Part shown: piece by piece, positions 54,338-64,000 of the stretch
How the letters are laid out: every line of letters begins with the position of its first letter
How positions within the stretch are numbered: the stretch's first letter is position 1
Origin: Porpolomopsis calyptriformis
Lineage: Eukaryota; Basidiomycota; Agaricomycetes; Agaricales; Hygrophoraceae
Length of the DNA stretch: 64,000 bases
Direction: 5' to 3'
Assembly (NCBI GenBank): GCA_951640195.1
Contig: OX621164.1
Coordinates: forward strand, 1,965,098 to 2,029,097
Program-made: the position numbers and the translations under genes
Notes under the pieces: model-generated
Told to the model about the DNA's origin: nothing
The model's database searches: none
What the model saw: only the letters and a program-made list of their open reading frames with translations

Positions 54338-55947
54338 TCATGATCTTCGCATTCGTCGTCCTTTGTGCTTTCTAGGGGGTGGAGAAGATTGATCTGTCGC
54401 TATTGAAATTGAGACATTGGCGTTCTCCTTGTGGGGCTTTCGGACCAGGGGGGGCATCAAGTCACCAATCCGTTTCCACGGTTCATACTTCTGCTTCTTG
54501 TCGACTACGTCTTCGAGCAGATTGGTGATGCCGCTCATGACACGGTCTCGGAAGGGACCCATCGTCCAGCGGTCGATATTCTTGATTAAGAAAAAGACCG
54601 AGAGAATATCGCATGGTCGGTCCAACTGCCATTCGTGGAATGTGCCGTCGTCACCCCTGTCCCCCGGATAAGGAGCAGAGAGGATGGTCTAGATTCCTTA
54701 CTTAAAAAACGCAAAATTGTCATAGCAAGTAACAACCCACCAGACTTTTGCCTTCTTCACGTTTGCACCAATCGATGTGTGCTCTGACGGTCCCGTCCGA
54801 CCATATCAAACCGAACACGGGAACCTTGATTCGCAACGAATGCAAATGACGAACGGCAGATGCAGTCGCCATCCGATTTTGGCGGTAGGCATCTTCAAGC
54901 ATTTGATGGACGGGCTTCTTGTCCTCCCAGATGGCACTGACAAACTCAAACCCGGGCGTGTCAGGCAATTGCGCGCGGGGGGTACTCTGATAACGGAAGG
55001 AGGAACCTCGGCTTGGACTTCCGGTCTTGACTACTGATGCTTGACTCTTTATTATCTTGAAAGGAGACTTGGCCGAATGTGAGAGCGTGCGGATATTGGC
55101 TGCAGGCAGAAAGATCGCGCAGTCAGGGATAACGGTTTTAGGGTTCAAGATCCGGAGAGCTTGAGGGTTGAGGCTGAAGTCCAGGGAAGGTTGTGGAAGT
55201 GACATGGTGCAATGGACTCTGGGAAAAAATCAACTTATGACTGAACTGGAATTGAGAAACAAGTGACAAACCGTTGTGTACTCTCGCGAAGTGCAGCGCT
55301 CCTGAACATGTTATACCTAAATCATGGATGTCATTTAGCTCACGGATCAGAAGGGGAAGACAAGGCGTCGAGCTCACACGTTGGAGACAAAGTCTGCTTC
55401 CGACCACTTCTCCTTAGATTTTCGCATGCGTTGAAGGCATCTCCAGGCAGAAAATACAAGGGAAACTTCAGCCAACAATTCTGGGATGTCATTCCGATTG
55501 ATCGTGTCAGAGAACAGACTGGGGGATGACTTGTGTGAGTCAACTAAGAAGCGACGAAGCTCCGGAGTCGAAAATTGAGAGAAGGATAAAAATTCCTTTG
55601 AGCTCTGTACAAGGTAGGAGATTCGATTAGTTTTACAAACGACAAACATATCAAACGTACTTTGTCAATCCAGAATTTGGGAATTCGGCCTTTGACATTG
55701 AAGACTTGCATGACGTCTGTTTTCGCATCGTCTGCAATATCAGCGTATGAGACCTGTTCACATCTTTGGTGCGTTGACCAGGTCTCAAAATGTGTGATAT
55801 TCCGGGCAATTCTGTGCATACAAGAGTCGTCAATATAAAAAAGGAAAGGCATACACCGATCACCAACTCAGACGCCGTAAGGGGTCGACGAGGCACTGGT
55901 TTGCTCTTAAAGTCCAGCTTCAAGGCTGAAGTAGAAGCAGAACTCAT
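54338..55947 (-). CDS. Unknown fungal protein with conserved charged domain
   Basis: I recognise the pattern from unnamed mushroom proteins but cannot give a function. The start at 55947 (MSSASTSALKLDFKSKPVPR) is tentative, since the first intron does not join cleanly. Coding parts read SYADIADDAKTDVMQVFNVK, GRIPKFWIDK, then FLSFSQFSTPELRRFLVDSH, DIPELLAEVSLVFSAWRCLQ, SLPQPSLDFSLNPQALRILN, TVIPDCAIFLPA, RQNRMATASAVRHLHSLRIK, VPVFGLIWSDGTVRAHIDW and FHEWQLDRPCDILSVFFLIK. Splicing with a GTGCAA donor (about 54767) to the acceptor near 54654 joins HIDW to GDDGTFHEW in frame. The tail is basic (PPRKHKGRRMRRS). No signal peptide or membrane segment. Confidence 0.55.
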
Positions 55948-56196
55948 TCTGGCAAAGACAACGTGATTAAACTCATACGGTGGTGCGGGAGGAGCTGCTC
56001 ACATCGGGAGACGTAAAAATCCGTTAGACGGTCGTTAAACGGCTGTTCTCTGACGAGCAAGTGATGGAGCAGAGCCAAGGAGAGCGAATACAAGGGCAAT
56101 TCCTTACAACATACCGACCCTGATTTAGGTCACGTGGCCGCGGAAGTAAATAAATTGAACTGCGGTTGATAACCATTCTAGGTATCTACCCATTCG
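55948..56196. promoter_or_regulatory. Spacer with E-box GTCACGTG
   Basis: GTCACGTG at 56130-56137 matches the Cbf1/CDEI type of E-box. It lies between the start of the unknown gene (55947) and the stop of the carnitine carrier gene (56197), so it would act on the former. No other signal is evident. Confidence 0.4.
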
Positions 56197-57598
56197 TCAA
56201 AATAACTTGTCTAAAACTTTCCTTGACGCTTCCACCCCAAGCTAAAGAATGAGAAAATCAACAAGACAATCTAAATTTGGCTGATGGTGCACTCACAAAT
56301 GTCGCAGCATTTGCGGGGAATGCCTAAGACACTATGATAGAAGATGCCATTACAGTCGAGGAACCACGTACCCGACCCATTGCAGGTCCAAATCCTTTCC
56401 ATAACGCTGCGATACCATCCTGTGCGATGGTTTTCCGTGCGCAGTCCATAAATCCAGAATATGTCCCTGTGGGAGCAGATTGCAACCTGGATTTTAATAC
56501 CTGTCCGTAGAAATTGTTCAGATGTGAGCTCTATCTCAGTTATGAAAGAGAATGACATCTGGTGGAATAGCCAGTGACCACATAGCCACGCCTGCGGTAC
56601 CACCCGCCAGGATGATTGTGCCAAGATTCAGATCCGCAGGGGAGGAACCAGCCGGGGTCAGGGCCTTTTTAGTCATCTCATAAGTCGCAAAATATCTGTG
56701 AAAACTTGTTCAACAAAAAAAGTTGAGATAGAAAGTCACGAACGCAGCGCTGCCCGGCCCGTCTCGAGCTAACGTAGCTCCAGTTCCCCGAAAAATACTC
56801 CGAAGTCCGCCTTCCTTGTAAAGGTGCTTCATAACGTCAAGCACACCCTTGTATTTCTGGTCCGATCCTCCTTGCCCTTGTACCTGTTGCGGTTAGATTG
56901 AAGGTGGGAGGCAAAGCCGTGCACAACCCATCGTCACGTACTTGCAGAAGCACTTTCGCTCTCTCAACTGGGGCTGTGATAAGCGTGGTTGGGATCGCCG
57001 AGAGAAAACCTGCAGCAGCCAGCTCCGGAACGGATAAAACCTCGTTTGGGCGGTTTGGTGTCAGAGCCAAGATTGTCTTCTTGGAAAGATCATAGGCCTA
57101 CATGACTTTGTGGATCAGTGCGCTTCGAATTACTTCAAATTCGCTGTCTTACCCAGAAAGAAACAGCGAAAATAGGTGTCACTCCTAGAAGTGGGGGTAC
57201 CATTCCGCGATAAAGTCTGTGCCAACTGGCATGTCAAATCCACTATCCTCTGCCATGATGAGATATCATACCCCGTTACTCCATCACGAGCCACTGTCTT
57301 TTTTACTACATCTATTGCACCGTTATAAGCACCTGGAGCGGCCGTTTGCAGCCGAGTTTTTGTCAAATCAAAGGGATGACCTGAGATATGAGTGAATGAG
57401 AATTCGACATTTGTTCACCCCCGGGACCAACCAACAAGAACAGCGGAAGCGCCGCCAAAACCGCCAGCGATGAATGACTTCGCAGAATCTATCACGGAGC
57501 CTTTCGTCTCCGCCACTGTTGCCTGGTCGTTTCCCTGAGTTCCGCCAGGCCATTTGGGTCAGGTTCGCGCGTAGAAGGGAGGAAAAGGCGCGTACCAT
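56197..57598 (-). CDS. CRC1: Mitochondrial carnitine/acylcarnitine carrier
   Basis: This SLC25-type carrier of the inner membrane exchanges acylcarnitine for carnitine for fatty acid and acetyl transport. The start codon at 57598 is followed directly by an intron (GTACGC...CAG), so the first coding exon holds only ATG. Exon 2 (from 57534) gives GNDQATVAETKGSVIDSAKS, then FIAGGFGGASAVLVG. Carrier signatures follow: HPFDLTKTRLQ, ALTPNRPNEVLSVPELAAAG, TAPVERAKVLLQVQGQGG and IPPDVIKSR-type. Next are GTYSGFMDCARKTIAQDGIA and ALWKGFGPAMGRAFPANAAT. The final exon reads LGVEASRKVLDKLF with TGA at 56197. Three carrier repeats are present. About nine exons are needed. Confidence 0.88.
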
Positions 57599-57798
57599 GC
57601 TGACCTATGTGGAAGTCTGCTCGACAGGATGTTGAGCAAGGAGATAACCCTTCTCTGAGAATCGGTGTTCCTCAAGCCGAGAAAAGTTGGGAGAAAAGTA
57701 AACACATGTCCTCCGCATCAACCAATCTGATAAGAATCCCCATACAACCGCTACTTAATAAAAAATTATTCTTTACACAAACCATACATACATCCTTT

Positions 57799-60571
57799 CT
57801 AATCATCCTGGTCAAATCCACCGACGGGTTCATACGTTGCCTCCGTTGTATCTCTTCTCCACACAACCCTAACACCATAGAAAAACAGGCAGATGAGAAC
57901 AACTCCGCCAACACCCACCACTGCCGGCCATCCATATTCAATCCACCATGGCGGATGATAAGGCACCAATAACCGGTCGATTGAGATCACACCACCCGTC
58001 CCCCCTCCAGTGGTAGACCGCCCCCAAGACAATACCTGAGCCGAGTCATCATGTCCTTCGGTCCCTCTTGCTCCTTTGATGCCGACGACATATGCTCCCG
58101 CATTCTTGCCGTCTACTCGGAATACGATGTCCCCATACGAAGATGACGGTGAGAGTAGCGTCGAGTAAGTGACCGAGTCGCCCATTGATAAAGGCGGATT
58201 GCCGTTCAGAGCGTCGATAACTTCAACAGATCGCGAACTAAAGGACGGCGGAGTCGGAATGAGATGCTGGCTGACTAGTTGGCGAACAACATGCAAGTCG
58301 GCGTATAATTCGGTCAAATTGTACTCCTGGAAAGCATCATCCGTTGGACAGAGCAGCGTCCAACCAACGCCAGTCAAACCTTCATCCGCCCAAGGGGACC
58401 CCTCCGGAGGGGCAGTCCCGTTCAATATCCAATCCAGACCTGCTTTGTTGACCATGTTGACCATTATTGTTCCTTTGGCAGCTTTCATAAGCTTTCCGAC
58501 CGTCAATGAGACTGATCGTGGAATGAGGACGTCTGAAAGTTCGTGAATGACACCAGTCTGAGTGAGCATGTTACTTGGATAAAGCTTGGACTTCACGCCA
58601 GGCCAGCCGCCACTCGGGCTTACGAGGATAGTCTGGTTCAAGGGGCGTTCAATTTGGAGATCGGAACCCTCCAAAGTTGCGAAAGTGTGCTGCGAGCCAG
58701 TCTGTAGTGTCAACGCGTACTGGACACCATCAATGGCGTGGTGCAAAATGACCATTTCTAGATCGGACTTGGAAGACGCCGCTAGTAGATGTGCGCTGAC
58801 CAATGCGCCCAGACGCCTGAATGCGCTATTGTGTGGGATGAGTAGGGAAGTACGAGGTGTATGCTTCAAAGTATCTGCCAGAGAAGTGGAGAAAACGGCT
58901 GCTAGGAATGAGGAAAGCTCGAGTGAAGGGAGGGCGGTTTGGAGGGAGTCAGAAGGTGGGACGAGCGGGCGTGATATAAAATAGACCAATGTATTGTTGA
59001 TCGTGACTACGAGATAGAATGATGTCAGACCCGATAGAACGAAAAGGTGATGACTACGCACTCTCGTCACCAATTACCCCCGCACCGCCAAATCGGATAG
59101 ACTTTTTCATCTTATCGTCTTCGGCGACTTCAATATTCATTACCTGCTTCCCTCCACCTAAACCCTTTTCTTCAAGGGTGGTTTCTAAAAGCATGCCGTT
59201 TCTCAATTTCCTCGGGGACCATCTGCCAGGAATGAAATGATACTGAAGTAACCTTTTCAATTCCTCTGTACCTCGCTCCGGGAGTTCTCCGTCGCTAAAG
59301 ATTGTCAATACATCGTCCTTTGGAGCCAGAATCGTATATTCGGCGTCGGTATCATTGATGAGGGATGTGAGGTTGACGGAATGTAAAAGAGAGACAAAAG
59401 AAGTACAGTTGAGGGCCAGAAGATACTTCTCCGGTGTCAGTTGAAGGGTGCCTGGAGGGATGAGTAGAGACGAGACGAGATGCAAGACACCATTAGATGC
59501 GTAGATATCTGGCTGGACCAGCTCTGCAGATGAAATTCTAGTTTTCTCTGGAGAGACCACGATTTCGAGAACGGTACCGTCTATTGTAGTTACTATTTCG
59601 GGGATCAGAATCATCAAAAAAGCTAGATAAAACTGGACACTGACAATTTATTGCCGGATCAAAGGAGTCCGACCATTTGACACCCTTTTCAACGACCGCG
59701 TGCATATTCAAGATGCGGGAAAGGTCGTCTGTTGCAAATTCGCTCTCGAGATACAACTTTTCGAGAGGGTCCAGAACGGTCCATGCTGAATCCACTGGCA
59801 GAAACAAAGTCAACTCTGTAGTGGTGTTCAATGCCTTGGAGATCTCGGAGGTAAGAATTTTGTTGAAATATGAGACAGATGACTGCTGAGAGACAACAGT
59901 CGCTGCAAAGAAAATTTGGTGAGGAAGCGAGATGAAGAGATTCAATACTACTGACCAAGGTCAGGCGGCACAGTCAAGACATCTGAGATACCAAGCAAAA
60001 CACCGTTTCCGGCATCTATTTGCCCTTTCACGATTTCTACGCCTCCGCCACCAAATGCATCAACACCGACCCAGGCGCCTGAGTCACGAGAAAAAATCCG
60101 CAAACGCTGTGGTTCACCGCCAAGTGTGCCACCAGGTACCGGAATCCAAGGAGGTGGCTCAGTTGGAGGTGGTTCAAGGTTCCTTGGGAAATGAAGCGTT
60201 CGAAGAACTTGCAGATTCTGTTCCGGAAGTGTTTCCGGGAGGGAATAGTTTAATAAATGATAGAATAACTCCTGACGCAGCCTCTCTTGCACATTGTCTC
60301 CGAGGAGATATTGGTCCTCTCCTGGGACACTCCAGTGGGGATGAGACGCGGCATGTCGTTTGATAGCGTCATTGGTAGGTGCAAAAAGAGTGCTGCCGTT
60401 CAGCTTGTTTAGTGTCGGTATTAACTTTGTGCGTTGTAGTAGACGAAGGAGAGAGGTATAGTCAGGATCGGCTGAAAGAGCGTCTACGAGTGTAGATGAT
60501 GAGACATTCAGGTAAACGCTATGAGATGAGACCAATGGAATAATTGCAATAATCAGAGCCGAAAGCCGCAT
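57799..60571 (-). CDS. Type I membrane protein with several fasciclin (FAS1) domains
   Basis: The start at 60571 gives a signal peptide (MRLSALIIAIIPLVSSHSVY). At least four, probably five, FAS1 units follow. Their typical motifs are LNGSTLFAPTNDAIKRHAAS, FNKILTSEISKALNTTTELTLFLP, LLHSVNLTSLINDTDAEYTILAPKDD, LLQYHFIPGRW, LLIPHNSAFRRLGAL, VILHHAIDGVQYAL and GWTLLCPTDDAFQEYNLTEL. One membrane segment lies near the end (WPAVVGVGGVVLICLFFYGVRVVW), followed by a short acidic cytosolic tail. There are many N-glycosylation sites. The layout matches fission yeast Fsc1, a vacuolar membrane FAS1 protein needed for autophagosome fusion, so a vacuolar role is plausible. Four or more introns, all short. 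Confidence 0.85.
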
Positions 60572-60758
60572 GTTGCCCGCGATTGAAGACAACGAAACCA
60601 AGAGTTCTGGACCGATAGCAAGGGGAATGAACGCAGCAACGAGGCAAATAGCATGTTTTTGGAGGTCCACGTCCTCTCCGCCAAACACGTGCAAATCTTG
60701 ACGCGACGAACTATGTCATGAAACCAAGCCGAAATTCCAGGTGAAGAATCAGCTAATC

Positions 60759-63700
60759 ATGTTCAATCTTCTGCAGAGCTACGCGGGATGTCCAACCACG
60801 GAACTGGCACATCTACATCTTGCACATCAGACCCTTCTGGTAAGCTGTAATGGTGTCAGCTGTACACAAATTCTCGATCACTTCTCTCTGGCGTTCAGTT
60901 ATACCCCTCCGCTGATGCCGTGGTGATTCTCGATGCACATTCTCTAAGATTGGTCCGCATTCTTGCTTTTTGGGAAGTCTTTCCTGGAACACGATTCGTC
61001 AAGGGCACAGTGAGTTGTATCGCGGTGGATTCTCCGATGAAAATAGTATGTTGCGTGCTGCCGCATAGTCCACTTCATAATGCTCTCATCGGATAGATAG
61101 TTGCATCCATGAACACGCGTATAGCAGCTTGGTCCCTTTCAGGGATCCGAGACAACACATGGAGGGTTCATTCATCCCTAGTGCCCCCCGAGGACCATGT
61201 TGTGACTTCCCTAGATATTAAAAGTGGTAATGTTGAGTTTTGCCAACAAATAAATGAAGCTCATTTGCATCAGGATTGCTTCTGGTTGGCAGTCAGTACG
61301 GGCTTTCAGTATACACCTTGCGATTGGAGAATGACTGGCCGACGTGGTCTCAAAAATGGTCGTTTCCGTAGGCATCGAGTCTGGTACAGACTTCTGATCG
61401 CTCATACATGCTTCAGAGTCACGACACCATCCCTTGCGCGGTTTTCGCCATCTCTTATGTTTATAGCCATGACATCCCAAGTTCGTACCATGCAACTGCA
61501 GTTAGATCGCCGTCAGTTGATATCGCACCACAGAACGACTGCACGGTCAATATCTATTCTACTACCTCGGGGAGTCAAACCCAAGCCATACAGCATCCTC
61601 GTCCAGTGACAAACGTTGCGTGGCGACACTCCCAGGCTTCGAGTCGGTTTGTTAAATTTGCGCTTTCTTATACATTATGTTGATGCAACTTGCAGAAACG
61701 ACCTGATACTGTACACAGTTACGTCCGATTCTACATTACGCATATTCCTTCCCGTTCTCGATTCTCCACAACATCTCCAACTCCACGCAACCTTGGACCT
61801 TTTCTCTTCCCTTCCGTTCGCTTCTAATTACACATCATACTCTGAATCAAGCGTATTCTGGCTTGATCGAGAAATCCTCAATAACTCGCTTGCAGAATGT
61901 TTGAAGAATAATAATGAATGCGAAGACACACGGAGCAGAAGGATCCGGGAGATAAAAGAGGAGGAATGGGACCTCTTTCTTCGTGTGATTGGTGATGGCT
62001 CGATGGTTATCACTGCCGTCGCTGTAAGTGCCGTGGACCAAAGCAACAGAGATATCTAAATTCATTTCTCAGAATATCGATCGCAAACCTCCCACCCTTC
62101 TCAAGCAGTTTACACTATACCAATCAAATCTTTCACTTTTTCCATCACCACCTAGGCACCTCTACTTACTTCCGAATCCCGATCGAACGTTACTAACACT
62201 GGTAACTTCACCTACATTGACAACATTTGATCTATCCCCATTGGATCTTTTCGACGAACGACTAAGCGGATTGTCTGTTCGCGCGCAACTTGGCAAAAGC
62301 GTCCCTGGGGAAGATTTCCCGGTAACGAGATTCATCAGATCAACGGATGGTGACGGTGTCGGTGTTATTCGTTCTGAAGGTGGACAAGCCTGGACAGTGA
62401 CTCAGAATGGGTCCAATCTGATTCGTGCTGGAAAGTGGACCACCGCAGACCTTGTTGTTATTTTTGATGACGGTATGATCTTCATATCCATGGCTAGTTG
62501 ACTTGTTGATCCGCCCAACTACAGGAGGAACTTTTGTGACTTATTGCATTTCGGACAGTATCTTGACCTTACATTCGACGCCTCCTGCCATGCTCTCCCT
62601 GCCTCTCATTTCTTCTCTCTTCTCTCTAACATCCGATGGTGACAATAAAACCGTCGTGGGAATTACTGCCGATATGTCTGTTGTTCGTATTCAAATCGGC
62701 CACTCACATTCCTTGACATTGTGTTCATACAATGCTCTTCCATTACCCTCTTCACCGGTAATGATTGTTCCCGTCGATCCAATGGGATGGAGCTGCCGAA
62801 CATCTGGTGAGGATCGAGTTGTTTTACTTAGTGTCTCAAAGCAGGGTGATCTTTCCTTCTGGACTTGTGACATGGGTTCAAATCCAAACTGGAGATGCGT
62901 GAGCGAAGTCAGCACGGGAAGAGCAAGTCTGAAATTAGCTGCATGTAGTTCGACTAAGAAATCAGCTTTGGGTACGCGTTACTTTGTTCGCTACGTCTAC
63001 GGCTCATCCTGCCTCAATGTATTTTAGTCGCCCCAATAGCCGAAGGCGAAGAGCTGTCTATCTGGGACTCGAAAGAGTCCGAATTTGCCTCTGGTTTAGA
63101 GTTTTGCACCATATTCAGGTGAATTGACCGCAACTACTTATTTAAACAATTTAGTAACTCAAATTTCTTTCTTCAGTTCTGCTGATCCTGTCAAAGATTT
63201 GGATTGGACCTCGACCCCCGATAACCAATCTATCCTAGCCGTCGGCTTTCCTCATCACGTTGAGATTCTATGTCAGCAGCGGATGACATACTTTGATGAA
63301 GGTCCTGGATGGGCGACATGTTGGACTGTCGACTATGAAACGTATGTTTGAGCTACTTTCACTTGTATTTTTTTTCCAATTCATCAGCCACCCCTCGAAG
63401 GACAGTGCCATATCCTATCAGCGACTTTATTTGGCTGGCAAATGGTTCCTTTCTTGTTGCCAATGGTCATCAAATGTATCTATTTGGTCAATCAATGCAG
63501 GCGATTGACAATGAAATGCATTCGGACAACATTTTCGAATACGTCGCGCGTCATAACGGCCCACTTTTGGACTACCATCCTCAAATGCTTCTTCAGTGCC
63601 TTCTATGGGGTGCATTTCTTATTACTTTGATGCCTAAGGGTACTTCTAACACAAGGATGCAGAAAAGATCGAATTAGTCAAGGAAATTATTGTCAAACTT

Positions 63701-64000
63701 GCTCAGGAAGTCGAAGAAAGACAAGTGACAAAGAAGAACAGCTGGGTTGGTATCCCGGTTGAGAAATTCTTGAGAAAAGGCCCCGCGACCAAGTTGGTAG
63801 GTGGCTTGTGAACACCGATCAAGTGACCATGAATTGAACTATGACTCTCCTTCAGTACAACGGCGACCGCAAAAAACCTGAAAAACGTTACACTTTCCTC
63901 TTTAATAATCTAGATCGGCAGGAAGAGTATGCACCGATTGATTTGGTTACGCGTTACTAACATCGCATGAAACATAGCAGTGTGGCTGAAGAAGGCTTTT
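60759..64000 (+). CDS. RAV1: RAVE complex subunit Rav1 (DmX-like), 3' end cut by window edge
   Basis: This large WD protein of the RAVE complex, with Rav2 and Skp1, promotes reassembly of the V-ATPase at the vacuole and Golgi. The start at 60759 gives MFNLLQSYAGCPTTELAHLH. An intron after HQTLL joins to LYPSADAVVILDAHSLRLVR, then ILAFWEVFPGTRFVKG. WD-like units continue through IVASMNTRIAAWSLSG and VTNVAWRHSQ. The region conserved among Rav1 proteins follows: SADPVKDLDWTSTPDNQSIL, AVGFPHHVEILCQQRMTYFD, PYPISDFIWLANGSFLVANG and HQMYLFGQSM. Near the edge, SWVGIPVEKFLRKG is seen and the frame runs off the window. The yeast protein has about 1,350 residues, so much of the C-terminus is missing. 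Confidence 0.88.

Noticed and set aside
54650..54770. Apparent frameshift in the unknown fungal protein, between WCKREEGKS and GDDGTFHEW
   Set aside because: Using the GTGCAA donor directly after the codon start of Trp joins HIDW to GDDGTFHEW in frame, so no frameshift or pseudogene is needed.
16257..56135. 12-mer ATTTAGGTCACG shared by 16257-16270 and 56123-56135
   Set aside because: Many 12-mer pairs are expected by chance in 64 kb, and the flanks differ.
1..64000. tRNA genes, CRISPR arrays, transposons, viral insertions
   Set aside because: Scanning for T-loop-like motifs, spaced direct repeats, terminal repeats and polymerase or transposase motifs gave nothing convincing.

Overview
The window is nuclear DNA of a filamentous basidiomycete fungus, most probably an agaricomycete. 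Genes are dense and lie on both strands. Nearly every gene is split by introns of about 45-65 bases. The gene content is fungal: an agaricomycete-style F-box protein, a CSL transcription factor, Byr4/Bfa1, a histidine-acid phytase and a FAS1-domain membrane protein. I see no transposon, rRNA, tRNA or CRISPR array. The species cannot be named from the sequence alone.

Layout. 1-2812: proteasome base subunit Rpn2, cut by the left edge, divergent from COX13 (2916-3496). 3667-6862: three minus-strand genes for secreted, probably surface-anchored proteins; two share a novel-looking Gly/Thr-rich repeat. 6930-13358: ribulose-phosphate epimerase, a type II membrane glycosyltransferase and pyruvate kinase. 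13699-19839: CSL transcription factor, a small unknown gene and a TMEM198-like membrane protein. 20068-29827: a Mim2-like protein, a PPR protein, the U-box cyclophilin PPIL2, the ESCRT-III subunit Vps20, NRDE2 and the ribosome biogenesis factor Nip7. 30196-37024: Byr4/Bfa1, UreD and a mitochondrial m-AAA protease. 37137-45595: a tiny membrane protein overlapping an MFS transporter, WRAP73, mitoribosomal uS17m, prefoldin 6 and a gamma-glutamyltransferase. 45769-54204: a mitochondrial-type PP2C, a secreted phytase, an F-box protein and N-acetylglutamate synthase. 54338-64000: an unknown fungal protein, the carnitine carrier, a multi-FAS1 membrane protein and Rav1 of the RAVE complex, cut by the right edge.

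The genes are mainly housekeeping and do not form a metabolic cluster. Mitochondrial genes are numerous (COX13, Mim2-like, PPR, m-AAA, uS17m, PP2C, Arg2, carnitine carrier). Several divergent pairs share start-to-start gaps of only 25-38 bases.

The most unusual material is the secreted-protein cluster at 3667-6862. One gene there is built from tandemly duplicated exons that all end in phase 1, with His/Lys-rich linkers, and a neighbour carries one copy of the same exon module. Splicing is also notable: four introns are best explained as GC-AG, one as GA-AG inside a catalytic motif, and there are coding exons of 9, 13 and 22 bases. Exon models were built by eye from protein-family conservation and reading phase, so exact junctions remain predictions.
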